A stretch of DNA of 7,499 nt from Bacillota bacterium (GTDB taxonomy: Bacteria; Bacillota_A; Clostridia; Acetivibrionales; DUMB01), in NCBI GenBank assembly GCA_023621975.1, contig JAMOAC010000547.1:1-7499 (forward strand), read 5' to 3'. The position numbers and the translations under genes are program-made. Each line of letters begins with the position of its first letter. The first letter of the stretch is position 1. Below, one piece after another: positions 1-5,654 of this stretch. The notes under the pieces are model-generated. The model had not been told where the DNA came from. It was given only the letters and a program-made list of their open reading frames with translations, and searched no databases.

Positions 1-89
1 AAAAACATCGTTAAATCATGCAGGAGAATACTTATTGGCAGGAAATGCATGATAATCCTGATTAGTAGAACCGGAAGGAGGTTTTAAGA
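1..89 (+). other. Upstream spacer, possibly with the last codons of rpsQ
   Basis: This stretch lies before rplN, where rpsQ (ribosomal protein S17) normally sits in this operon. All three forward frames close before or at the rplN ribosome binding site: one ends at TAA 12-14 after codons for Lys-His-Arg, one at TGA 50-52, and one at TAA 85-87. None of the short tails is recognisable as S17, so the upstream gene cannot be named from sequence; the early TAA at 12-14 leaves a normal-sized spacer and is the most likely end. The spacer holds an inverted repeat (15-53) and the rplN ribosome binding site at 73-82. Confidence 0.3.
15..53 (+). repeat. 8-bp inverted repeat in the leader of rplN
   Basis: ATCATGCA at 15-22 is perfectly repeated in inverted orientation as TGCATGAT at 46-53, leaving a 23-base loop. 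A second, mutually exclusive pairing is available: CAGGA (39-43, or 21-25) with TCCTG (56-60). No run of T follows, so it is not a rho-independent terminator. It could be an mRNA processing or regulatory stem, or chance; the long loop makes it only moderately stable. Confidence 0.35.
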
Positions 90-458
90 ATGATTCAGGT
101 TCAAACCAGACTTAAAGTAGCGGACAATACAGGAGCAAAAGAACTTATGTGCATAAAAGTTCTTGGCGGTTCCTTGAGAAAGTATGCAAACATAGGTGAC
201 GTAGTTGTTGCTTCAGTTAAAAATGCAACGCCCGGTGGTGTTGTAAAGAAAGGCGAAGTTGTTAAATGCGTAATAGTACGTTCGAAAAAAGGAGTAAGAA
301 GACCGGACGGTTCATATATAAAGTTTGATGAAAACGCTGCAGTTATAATAAAAGATGACAACAATCCAAGGGGAACACGTATATTTGGCCCCGTTGCGAG
401 AGAATTAAGGGATAAAAACTTTATGAAAATACTGTCACTTGCTCCGGAAGTTCTGTAA
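90..458 (+). CDS. rplN: 50S ribosomal protein L14 (uL14)
   Basis: L14 is a universally conserved protein of the large ribosomal subunit; it binds 23S rRNA and lies at the interface with the small subunit, contacting L19 and 16S rRNA. The 122 residues are the standard family length and are collinear with bacterial L14 throughout: N-terminal [18 protein letters not shown], the central segment around residues 60-86 (CVIVRSKKG...[15 protein letters not shown]) that carries the family signature, and the C-terminal [13 protein letters not shown]...[11 protein letters not shown]. The ATG start is preceded by a very strong ribosome binding site, GGAAGGAGGT (73-82), 8 bases upstream. rplX follows after 18 bases, consistent with one polycistronic mRNA. 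No truncation or odd residues seen. Confidence 0.98.
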   Translation: MIQVQTRLKVADNTGAKELMCIKVLGGSLRKYANIGDVVVASVKNATPGGVVKKGEVVKCVIVRSKKGVRRPDGSYIKFDENAAVIIKDDNNPRGTRIFGPVARELRDKNFMKILSLAPEVL

Positions 459-476
459 GGGAGGAGGCTGCATAAG

Positions 477-824
477 GTGAATAAGGTTCATGTAAAAAAG
501 GGAGACACCGTATTGGTTCTTTCCGGAAAAGATAGAGGCAAAAAGGGCAAAGTATTGAGAGTAATTCCTAAAGAAGGAAAAGTAGTGGTAGAGGGAGTAA
601 ACATATCCACTAAACATAGAAAGCCAAGGGGAAGATATCAGGAAGGTGGAATAATCCATCAGGAATCTCCCATTTATAGCTCAAAAGTAATGCTTATATG
701 CGAAAAATGCAAAAATCCGACAAAGATCGGTAAGCGTATTTTGGAAAACGGGCAGAAAGCAAGAGTATGCAAGAAGTGTAACGAAATAATCGATATCATA
801 AAAGAAGCAAAGACAGACAAGTAA
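477..824 (+). CDS. rplX: 50S ribosomal protein L24 (uL24), four-cysteine form
   Basis: L24 binds near the 5' end of 23S rRNA, is one of the assembly-initiating proteins of the large subunit, and sits near the peptide exit tunnel. The 115-residue product opens with a KOW motif (about residues 5-33, [21 protein letters not shown]) followed by the conserved [11 protein letters not shown] segment. The C-terminal part carries two CxxC pairs at Cys75/Cys78 and Cys98/Cys101, a likely zinc ribbon seen in many but not all bacterial L24 proteins. The start is GTG at 477; GGGAGGAGG (459-467), beginning immediately after the rplN stop, is correctly spaced for it. The final Lys-rich tail is short. In the operon it follows rplN by 18 bases and precedes rplE by 31 bases. 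Confidence 0.97.
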   Translation: MNKVHVKKGDTVLVLSGKDRGKKGKVLRVIPKEGKVVVEGVNISTKHRKPRGRYQEGGIIHQESPIYSSKVMLICEKCKNPTKIGKRILENGQKARVCKKCNEIIDIIKEAKTDK

Positions 825-855
825 CAAGCTTGCAGTTGAAGGGAGGTAGGAGTAG

Positions 856-1398
856 TTGGACAGACTTAAAGAGAAATATTTAAAAGAAGTTGTGCCGGCT
901 ATGCAGGCTAAATTTAAATATAAAAGCCCAATGGAGGTACCTAAGCTTGAAAAGGTAGTAATAAACATGGGCGTAGGTGATGTTAAGGAAAATCCGAAAG
1001 CTATAGACAGTGCTGCAAAGGATTTGGCCATTATAACAGGGCAGAAGCCCATAATTACCAAGGCAAAGAAATCAATTTCGAACTTTAAGCTGAGAAAGGG
1101 CATGAGTATCGGTTGTAAAGTAACTCTTCGCGGGACAAGAATGTATAATTTTGTAGATAAATTGTTTAATGTAGCGCTTCCAAGGGTCAGGGACTTCAGA
1201 GGAGTATCGCCGAATTCATTTGACGGCAGAGGGAATTATTCCCTGGGATTGAGAGAACAGCTGATTTTCCCGGAGATTGAGTACGATAAGGTTGAAAAGG
1301 TCAGAGGAATGGACGTTACGTTTGTTACTACTGCAAAGACTGATGAGGAAGCAAGAGAGTTACTTAAATTGCTTGGAATGCCATTTAGCCAGAGTTAA
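856..1398 (+). CDS. rplE: 50S ribosomal protein L5 (uL5)
   Basis: L5 binds 5S rRNA with L18 (and L25 where present), forming the central protuberance of the large subunit and contacting P-site tRNA. The 180 residues match the usual length (about 179-180). Visible landmarks are [13 protein letters not shown] near residues 31-43, the family signature region [17 protein letters not shown] (about 57-73), the [16 protein letters not shown] segment, and the C-terminal FPEIEYDKV...[20 protein letters not shown]. The start is TTG at 856, supported by GGGAGG at 841-846 with about 9 bases spacing and by the expected N-terminus [16 protein letters not shown]; the first internal ATG at 901 would remove conserved N-terminal residues. 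The stop codon TAA overlaps the ribosome binding site of rpsN. Confidence 0.97.
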   Translation: MDRLKEKYLKEVVPAMQAKFKYKSPMEVPKLEKVVINMGVGDVKENPKAIDSAAKDLAIITGQKPIITKAKKSISNFKLRKGMSIGCKVTLRGTRMYNFVDKLFNVALPRVRDFRGVSPNSFDGRGNYSLGLREQLIFPEIEYDKVEKVRGMDVTFVTTAKTDEEARELLKLLGMPFSQS

Positions 1399-1412
1399 GG
1401 AGGGATTAGCAA

Positions 1413-1598
1413 GTGGCAAAAAAATCAATGATTGCAAAGCAGAAAAGGAAACCAAAGTTCAGTACAAGGTTTCATAATAGATGCAAAATCTGTGGAAGAC
1501 CTCATGCATATATGAGGAAGTTCGGTGTATGCCGTTTGTGTTTCAGAGACCTGGCATACAAGGGTCAAATCCCAGGGGTGAAAAAAGCTAGTTGGTAA
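1413..1598 (+). CDS. rpsN: 30S ribosomal protein S14, zinc-binding type (uS14, type Z)
   Basis: S14 binds 16S rRNA in the head of the small subunit near the A-site and is needed for late assembly. At 61 residues it is the short type found in many Gram-positive bacteria. It has the four-cysteine zinc site at Cys24, Cys27, Cys40 and Cys43 (CKICGRP...CRLCFRD), followed by the typical ending [11 protein letters not shown]. The start is GTG at 1413; AAGGAGG (1397-1403), sharing two bases with the rplE stop, is its ribosome binding site at 9 bases. The gene is also named rpsZ or rpsN1 in some genomes. Its stop codon lies inside an 11-bp tandem repeat (1595-1616). Confidence 0.97.
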   Translation: MAKKSMIAKQKRKPKFSTRFHNRCKICGRPHAYMRKFGVCRLCFRDLAYKGQIPGVKKASW

Positions 1599-1616
1599 TG
1601 TAAACGTAATGTAAAC
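1595..1616 (+). repeat. Perfect 11-bp tandem direct repeat over the rpsN stop
   Basis: GTAATGTAAAC occurs at 1595-1605 and again immediately at 1606-1616. The first copy contains the rpsN stop TAA (1596-1598), so the second copy lies wholly in the rpsN-rpsH spacer. This looks like a simple tandem duplication that lengthened the spacer; since it falls after the stop it does not alter either protein. Confidence 0.85.
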
Positions 1617-1636
1617 TTTGGAAGGAGGTTAGACAT

Positions 1637-2035
1637 ATGCAAACAACTGACCCAATCGCCGATATGCTGACAAGGATAAGAAACGCCAGCGCGGCAAAAC
1701 ATAAATCGGTTGACATTCCGGCCTCTAACATAAAGAAATCAATTGCCAAGATATTGCTCGATGAAGGATATGTTAAGGCCATAGATTTTATTGATGACGG
1801 AAAGCAAGGAATAATAAGAATTACCTTAAAATACATGGAAAACAAGCAGCCTGTTATAACAGGCATTAAGAGAATAAGCAAGCCTGGTTTGAGAGTATAT
1901 GCAAGCAGAGATGAACTGCCCAAAGTGCTGGGCGGGCTGGGAACTGCAATAATCTCCACTTCAAAGGGCGTAATGACTGACAAAAAGGCGCGTGCTGAAG
2001 GCGTAGGAGGAGAAGTTCTGGCATTTGTATGGTAA
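1637..2035 (+). CDS. rpsH: 30S ribosomal protein S8 (uS8)
   Basis: S8 is a primary 16S rRNA-binding protein (helices 21 and 25) central to folding of the small subunit platform. In Escherichia coli it is also the translational repressor of the spc operon; whether that holds here is unknown. The 132 residues match the family length. Landmarks are the N-terminal [26 protein letters not shown] in the middle, and the C-terminal signature region [18 protein letters not shown] followed by GGEVLAFVW. The ATG at 1637 follows AAGGAGGTT (1622-1630), a near-perfect complement to the 16S rRNA tail. The following 85-base spacer to rplF is the longest within the window and contains two hairpins. Confidence 0.98.
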   Translation: MQTTDPIADMLTRIRNASAAKHKSVDIPASNIKKSIAKILLDEGYVKAIDFIDDGKQGIIRITLKYMENKQPVITGIKRISKPGLRVYASRDELPKVLGGLGTAIISTSKGVMTDKKARAEGVGGEVLAFVW

Positions 2036-2048
2036 ATCGCGTTGCGAT
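2036..2048 (+). other. Small hairpin directly after the rpsH stop
   Basis: ATCGC (2036-2040), loop GTT, GCGAT (2044-2048) form a perfect 5-bp stem starting at the base after the rpsH stop codon. No T-run follows, so it is not a terminator; a role in mRNA stability or processing is possible, and chance cannot be excluded for such a short stem. Confidence 0.35.
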
Positions 2049-2076
2049 GACCTGTACCGGAGACGTTTTCTGAAAA

Positions 2077-2115
2077 GGGTGCAGAGGCACTCATAATATT
2101 AAGAACAGGAGGTGC
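2077..2115 (+). promoter_or_regulatory. Possible alternative hairpins controlling the rplF ribosome binding site
   Basis: GGGTGC (2077-2082) pairs with GCACTC (2087-2092) across an AGAG loop: six pairs, one of them G-U. GGTGCAG recurs at 2111-2117, where it overlaps the rplF Shine-Dalgarno sequence AGGAGGTG (2107-2114). GCACT (2087-2091) can therefore pair either with the upstream copy, leaving the ribosome binding site free, or with GGTGC at 2111-2115, covering part of it. The layout resembles a small translational switch, but the competing helix is only five pairs with one wobble, so this is a suggestion. Confidence 0.25.
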
Positions 2116-2120
2116 AGTAA

Positions 2121-2663
2121 ATGTCAAGAATCGGTAAAATGCCAATTGAAATACCACAGGGTGTAGATGTTAAAGTTGAAGGAAACAAAGTTACCGTTAA
2201 AGGGCAGAAAGGAACTTTGACAAAGGAATTCCATAAAGATATGATAATTAAGGTTGAAGACGGCAAAGTACTGGTACAAAGGCCGTCTGATATAAAACTG
2301 CACAAATCCCTTCATGGCCTGACAAGAACATTGATAAATAACATGATTGAAGGGGTAACAAAAGGTTTTGAAAAGAATCTTGAAATCAATGGTGTTGGAT
2401 ATAGAGCGCAAAAACAGGGAAAGAAACTCGTGCTTACATTGGGTTACTCACATCCCGTTGAGATGGAAGAACCGGCAGGCATAACTGTTGAAGTTCCCGC
2501 GCCGAACAAGCTGGTTGTAAAGGGAATTGACAAACAGTTGGTTGGCGAGTTTGCCGCGAAGATAAGGTCCAAGAGACCGCCTGAAGTCTATGGAGGCAAA
2601 GGTATCAAGTACGATTATGAAGTTATCAGACGTAAGGAAGGAAAAGCCGGTGCTAAAGCCTAA
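2121..2663 (+). CDS. rplF: 50S ribosomal protein L6 (uL6)
   Basis: L6 binds 23S rRNA near the sarcin-ricin loop and the GTPase-factor site of the large subunit. The 180-residue protein has the usual two related alpha/beta domains (about residues 1-80 and 83-170), opening with [12 protein letters not shown] and containing [23 protein letters not shown]. The C-terminal family signature lies at about residues 153-163 and reads [11 protein letters not shown]; the residue after the tyrosine, normally lysine in this motif, is Gly158 here. ATG at 2121 is preceded by AGGAGGTG (2107-2114) at good spacing. The C-terminus [14 protein letters not shown] is typical. rplR follows after a 48-base spacer. 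Confidence 0.97.
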   Translation: MSRIGKMPIEIPQGVDVKVEGNKVTVKGQKGTLTKEFHKDMIIKVEDGKVLVQRPSDIKLHKSLHGLTRTLINNMIEGVTKGFEKNLEINGVGYRAQKQGKKLVLTLGYSHPVEMEEPAGITVEVPAPNKLVVKGIDKQLVGEFAAKIRSKRPPEVYGGKGIKYDYEVIRRKEGKAGAKA

Positions 2664-2693
2664 TAGCTAAGTACTGTTGAATATGCCATATAC

Positions 2694-2702
2694 GGGAAGG
2701 AG
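2694..2702 (+). promoter_or_regulatory. Ribosome binding site that fixes the rplR start at 2712
   Basis: GGGAAGGAG (2694-2702) abuts a TTG codon at 2703, leaving no spacer, whereas it lies 9 bases before the in-frame ATG at 2712. Normal Shine-Dalgarno spacing therefore selects the ATG and argues against the longer reading. Confidence 0.8.
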
Positions 2703-2711
2703 TTGAGAAAG

Positions 2712-3080
2712 ATGATAAAAAAGGTCAGCAGGAATGCAGTCAGATTGAAAAAGCATGCCAGGATACGAAACAGGATCAAAGGAACCCCTGAGCGGCCCAG
2801 GCTGAATGTATTCAGAAGCCTGAAGAACATATATGCACAAGTTATAGATGATACAACGGGAAATACCCTTGTTTCAGCATCTACTCTTGATAAAGCCTTG
2901 AAAGGTACATTAAAATATGGTGGAAATAAAGAAGCTGCTAGGGCTGTTGGAAAACTGGTAGCTGAGCGTGCTTTGGAAAAGGGAATTAAGAAGGTAGTAT
3001 TTGACAGAGGCGGATATTTATATCACGGAAGAATAAAAGAGCTCGCAGATGCTGCCAGAGAAGCCGGGTTAGAATTTTAG
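2712..3080 (+). CDS. rplR: 50S ribosomal protein L18 (uL18)
   Basis: L18 binds 5S rRNA and, with L5, attaches it to the large subunit as part of the central protuberance. Starting from ATG 2712 the protein is 122 residues, the usual length. It begins with a basic N-terminal tail ([25 protein letters not shown]), then the conserved [21 protein letters not shown], and ends with [29 protein letters not shown]. An in-frame TTG at 2703 would add three residues (Met-Arg-Lys) but directly touches the Shine-Dalgarno sequence and is unlikely. A hairpin and a possible promoter lie in the 78-base spacer to rpsE. Confidence 0.96.
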   Translation: MIKKVSRNAVRLKKHARIRNRIKGTPERPRLNVFRSLKNIYAQVIDDTTGNTLVSASTLDKALKGTLKYGGNKEAARAVGKLVAERALEKGIKKVVFDRGGYLYHGRIKELADAAREAGLEF

Positions 3081-3084
3081 AAGC

Positions 3085-3098
3085 GCCTGAATACAGGC
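3085..3098 (+). other. GC-rich hairpin after rplR
   Basis: GCCTG (3085-3089), loop AATA, CAGGC (3094-3098) form a perfect 5-bp stem four bases after the rplR stop. The downstream sequence is AT-rich but not a T-run, so it is at best a weak terminator or attenuator, or a processing stem. It sits just upstream of a promoter-like sequence for rpsE. Confidence 0.35.
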
Positions 3099-3108
3099 AG
3101 GTAATTTA

Positions 3109-3136
3109 TTGATTTAGGACAATGTTATGGTAAAAT
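3109..3136 (+). promoter_or_regulatory. Possible internal sigma-A promoter before rpsE
   Basis: TTGATT (3109-3114) and TAAAAT (3131-3136) are separated by 16 bases, matching the housekeeping consensus at four of six and five of six positions. The -10 is preceded by TGG (3128-3130), giving an extended -10 element. Transcription would begin near 3143, with the rpsE ribosome binding site (3144-3150) right at the 5' end, which would make a very short leader. The match is good for an AT-rich genome, but no expression data are available. Confidence 0.4.
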
Positions 3137-3158
3137 AGCAGGTGAGGAGGGAAATATA

Positions 3159-3659
3159 TTGCAGCGCATAGATGCTAGCACATTGGACCTTAAGGAAAAG
3201 GTCGTTAATATAGGCCGTGTAGCTAAAGTTGTAAAAGGTGGTAGGACATTCAGATTCAGTGCCCTTGTTGTCGTAGGTGACGAGAACGGACACGTCGGCA
3301 GCGGCATTGGCAAGGCTGCTGAAATACCTGATGCCATTAGGAAAGGCATTGATAATGCGAAGAAGAATTTAATCAAAGTTCCCATAGTTAATACGACAAT
3401 ACCTCATGAGGTTATCGGAAAGTTCGGTGCAGGTAAAGTTTTGTTGAAACCTGCAGGACAAGGTACCGGAGTTATTGCCGGCGGTCCTGTAAGAGCGGTT
3501 CTTGAGCTTGCAGGAATACGTGATATAAGAACAAAGTCACTTGGCTCAAACAATCCGATAAACATGGTGTATGCAACCATTCAAGGCCTTACACAGTTGA
3601 GGACAGCTGAAGAAGTAGCAAGGATGCGTGGAAAAACTGTGGAAGAAATATTGGGCTAG
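3159..3659 (+). CDS. rpsE: 30S ribosomal protein S5 (uS5)
   Basis: S5 binds 16S rRNA at the mRNA entry side of the small subunit and affects decoding accuracy; mutations in its N-terminal loop give spectinomycin resistance in known bacteria, the origin of the operon's name. The 166 residues contain the double-stranded-RNA-binding-like N-terminal domain (about 11-74, with [33 protein letters not shown] divided between loop and signature) and the C-terminal domain (about 85-157, [15 protein letters not shown]...[19 protein letters not shown]). The loop AKVVKGGR looks wild type. The start is TTG at 3159 with GAGGAGG at 3144-3150, 8 bases away; no ATG gives an N-terminus of the right length. The stop overlaps the rpmD ribosome binding site. 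Confidence 0.97.
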   Translation: MQRIDASTLDLKEKVVNIGRVAKVVKGGRTFRFSALVVVGDENGHVGSGIGKAAEIPDAIRKGIDNAKKNLIKVPIVNTTIPHEVIGKFGAGKVLLKPAGQGTGVIAGGPVRAVLELAGIRDIRTKSLGSNNPINMVYATIQGLTQLRTAEEVARMRGKTVEEILG

Positions 3660-3670
3660 GAGGTTATATT

Positions 3671-3859
3671 GTGACAAGGTTAAAAATAACTTTGGTTAAA
3701 AGCATAAATAAAGCGAAAAAGGATCAGGTAGCAACTGTAAAAGCACTTGGACTGAAGAAGATAGGAAGCTCGGTTGAGCAGAAAGACAACCCTCAGATAA
3801 GAGGTATGATAAACAAGGTTTCTCACCTTGTATCCGTTGAGGAGATAGAGGAGGTGTAG
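3671..3859 (+). CDS. rpmD: 50S ribosomal protein L30 (uL30)
   Basis: L30 is a small protein of the large subunit that contacts 23S rRNA on the solvent side; it is absent from some bacteria but standard in the Firmicute spc operon. The 62 residues show the family's pattern: [56 protein letters not shown], with the conserved GLKKIG turn and the DNPQIRGMI segment. The start is GTG at 3671, served by AGGAGG (3658-3663), which overlaps the TAG stop of rpsE, so translation of the two is probably coupled. The 3' end encodes the ribosome binding site of rplO. Confidence 0.96.
   Translation: MTRLKITLVKSINKAKKDQVATVKALGLKKIGSSVEQKDNPQIRGMINKVSHLVSVEEIEEV
3848..3856 (+). promoter_or_regulatory. rplO ribosome binding site inside the rpmD coding sequence
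   Basis: GAGGAGGTG (3848-3856) encodes the last residues of L30 (Glu-Glu-Val) and at the same time lies 8 bases (from GGAGG) before the GTG start of rplO at 3863. With only three bases between the rpmD stop and the rplO start, the two genes are likely translationally coupled. Confidence 0.8.
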
Positions 3860-3862
3860 CCG

Positions 3863-4306
3863 GTGAAACTGTGTGAATTAAAACCTGTTCCGGGTTCCAA
3901 AAAAGTTCCTAAGAGAAAAGGAAGAGGACATGGAACCGGAAACGGAAAGACAGCCGGAAGAGGACATAAAGGCCAGAATGCACGTTCCGGCGGCGGAGTA
4001 AGAATAGGATTTGAAGGTGGCCAAATGCCTCTCTATAGGAGAATACCCAAGAGAGGATTTAATAACAAAAAATTTGCAAAAGTGTATGCGGAAATCAATG
4101 TATCAGACCTCAATGTATTTGAAAACGGTACAGTAGTTACACCAGAGCTCTTAGTGGAAAAGGGTCTTATTAAAAAGATTTACGATGGAGTGGCAGTCCT
4201 GGGCAATGGAGAGTTGAATAAAAATCTGATCGTTCGGGCAGCCAGATTTACCAAAACTGCATCTCAAAAGATTGAAGCTGCAGGAGGAAAGGTAGAGGTG
4301 GTATAG
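3863..4306 (+). CDS. rplO: 50S ribosomal protein L15 (uL15)
   Basis: L15 is a late-assembly protein of the large subunit that threads a long basic N-terminal extension into 23S rRNA. The 147 residues match the family length. The N-terminal 60 or so residues are glycine- and arginine-rich ([34 protein letters not shown]), followed by the conserved [18 protein letters not shown] and a globular C-terminal domain ending in [30 protein letters not shown], where the family signature lies. The start is GTG at 3863, three bases after the rpmD stop. secY starts two bases after its stop, so L30, L15 and SecY form a tightly packed translational block. Confidence 0.97.
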   Translation: MKLCELKPVPGSKKVPKRKGRGHGTGNGKTAGRGHKGQNARSGGGVRIGFEGGQMPLYRRIPKRGFNNKKFAKVYAEINVSDLNVFENGTVVTPELLVEKGLIKKIYDGVAVLGNGELNKNLIVRAARFTKTASQKIEAAGGKVEVV

Positions 4307-4308
4307 TT

Positions 4309-5610
4309 ATGGGGGGCATGTTCCAGGTATTGAGAAATGCGTGGAAAATACCTGACTTGCGCAAAAAGCTGACTTTTACAATATTAATGCTCATAGTGTA
4401 CAGGATAGGTTCATTTATACCTGTTCCGTTCCTGGACTCAGCGCAGTTCAGGGAACTGATTGAAAGAAGCGGAGGAGCAATAGGCGGATTTCTGGATATT
4501 GTATCAGGTGGTGCGTTTAAAAATGTTACGGTGTTTGCAATGAGTATATTCCCATATGTAAACGCATCAATTATAATCCAGCTCCTCACCGTTGCGATAC
4601 CCAGACTGGAGAGGCTTGCAAAGGAAGGAGAAGAAGGCAGGAAGATACTTGCTCAATATACCAGGTATGCTACAGTATTGTTTGCTTTCCTCCAGGCTAC
4701 GGGGCTGTATTTTGGAGTAATCAGGCACGCAATGACGGCAAAGCCGAGTTTTCTGAGCTTTATTGTGATTACGTTTACATTCACTGCTGGAACTGCTTTC
4801 CTGATGTGGCTCGGCGAACAGATCACGGAATATGGTATTGGAAACGGAATTTCAATGATAATATTTGCAGGAATAGTTTCAAGAGGCCCAGATGCTGTAA
4901 GAACGATTGCCGCATACTATGAAGCAGGAGCTTTCGGACCGAAAGGTGTGCTTGCCATTCTGGCAGTAATCGGTGTAGTTGTAGTTTTCCTGGCAGTAAT
5001 AGTAGCTGTTATTTGGGTTGAAGAAGCTGAAAGAAGGATTCCCATACAATATGCTAAAAGAGTTGTTGGAAGGAAAATGTACGGTGGACAGAGTACTCAT
5101 CTGCCGATAAAGGTTAACATGTCAGGAGTACTTCCTATAATCTTCGCTATGTCCATAATGGCATTTCCTTCTACCATAGTGACATTCTTCAACCTGAGCT
5201 CAACAAGCAAACTTGCAATGTTCTTTAAGAATGCGCAGAATACAATATGGTATGCATTAATATACGCTGCATTGATTATATTCTTTACGTTTTTCTACTC
5301 CATTATCCAGTTCAATCCTATAGAGATTGCAAACAATATTAAGAAAAACGGAGGTTTTATACCTGGTTTAAGGCCCGGAAAACCAACATCGGATTATATT
5401 GCAAGAGTATTGAACAGGTTAACATGGTTTGGAGGATTCTTCCTGGCGTTTATTACATTATTCCCATCCATCATGGGTTCACTGTTGAAGGTAAGCGGTA
5501 TCTGGTTTGGCGGAACTACGGTATTGATTCTTGTTGGTGTTGCTCTTGAGACAGTAAAACAGATAGAATCCCAGATGCTTATGAGGCATTATAAGGGATT
5601 CCTTGAATAA
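4309..5610 (+). CDS. secY: Protein translocase channel subunit SecY
   Basis: SecY forms the pore of the SecYEG channel in the cytoplasmic membrane, through which SecA or the ribosome push unfolded proteins. The 433 residues carry ten hydrophobic segments, roughly at 19-37, 70-95, 118-138, 148-168, 178-195, 213-236, 270-292, 312-335, 368-390 and 400-415. Landmarks are the plug region GGFLDIVSGGAF (59-70), FPYVNASIIIQLLT in segment 2, the cytoplasmic loops ERRIPIQYAKR (241-251) and GGFIPGLRPGKPT (348-360) that contact SecA and ribosome, and the C-terminal MRHYKGFLE. ATG 4309 has AGAGGTGG (4294-4301) at suitable distance; an in-frame ATG at 4318 (MFQVLRNAWKIP) resembles the usual family N-terminus but has only a G-run directly next to it, so the start is uncertain by three codons. 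Confidence 0.97.
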   Translation: MGGMFQVLRNAWKIPDLRKKLTFTILMLIVYRIGSFIPVPFLDSAQFRELIERSGGAIGGFLDIVSGGAFKNVTVFAMSIFPYVNASIIIQLLTVAIPRLERLAKEGEEGRKILAQYTRYATVLFAFLQATGLYFGVIRHAMTAKPSFLSFIVITFTFTAGTAFLMWLGEQITEYGIGNGISMIIFAGIVSRGPDAVRTIAAYYEAGAFGPKGVLAILAVIGVVVVFLAVIVAVIWVEEAERRIPIQYAKRVVGRKMYGGQSTHLPIKVNMSGVLPIIFAMSIMAFPSTIVTFFNLSSTSKLAMFFKNAQNTIWYALIYAALIIFFTFFYSIIQFNPIEIANNIKKNGGFIPGLRPGKPTSDYIARVLNRLTWFGGFFLAFITLFPSIMGSLLKVSGIWFGGTTVLILVGVALETVKQIESQMLMRHYKGFLE

Positions 5611-5644
5611 AAGCTGAGGTGTGGAATTTCCAGTTTAGAATTGC

Positions 5645-5650
5645 GGAGGG
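5645..5650 (+). promoter_or_regulatory. Ribosome binding site that fixes the adk start at 5655
   Basis: GGAGGG (5645-5650) precedes ATG 5655 with about 5 bases spacing. An in-frame GTG at 5619 would add 12 residues that have no counterpart in adenylate kinase, and the nearest Shine-Dalgarno-like bases (GAGG, 5616-5619) overlap that GTG itself. The ATG is therefore the likely start. Confidence 0.75.
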
Positions 5651-5654
5651 AAAG

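Noticed and set aside
825..855. Possible S8-binding mRNA site at the rplX-rplE junction, as in Escherichia coli
   Set aside because: The spacer has a palindrome CAAGCTTG (825-832) but I see no arrangement resembling the 16S helix 21 target, so there is no support for it.
681..1103. 140-residue minus-strand open frame opposite rplX and rplE
   Set aside because: Antisense shadow of two conserved ribosomal genes; the hydrophobic look comes from reverse reading of lysine- and glutamate-rich codons.
1277..1477. 66-residue plus-strand reading frame spanning the rplE end and rpsN start
   Set aside because: It is out of frame with two clearly conserved genes, has no ribosome binding site of its own and no recognisable protein.
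1588..2157. 189-residue minus-strand open frame opposite rpsH
   Set aside because: It lies antisense to a confidently assigned S8 gene and shows no recognisable domain; such frames arise from the codon bias of the sense gene.
2680..2692. ATATG-C-CATAT near-palindrome before rplR
   Set aside because: The hairpin would have only four A-T pairs around a three-base loop; too weak to report as a feature.
5621..5632. TGGAATTTCCA palindrome between secY and adk
   Set aside because: Five-base arms with a single central base cannot form a useful RNA hairpin, and no known operator is recognised.
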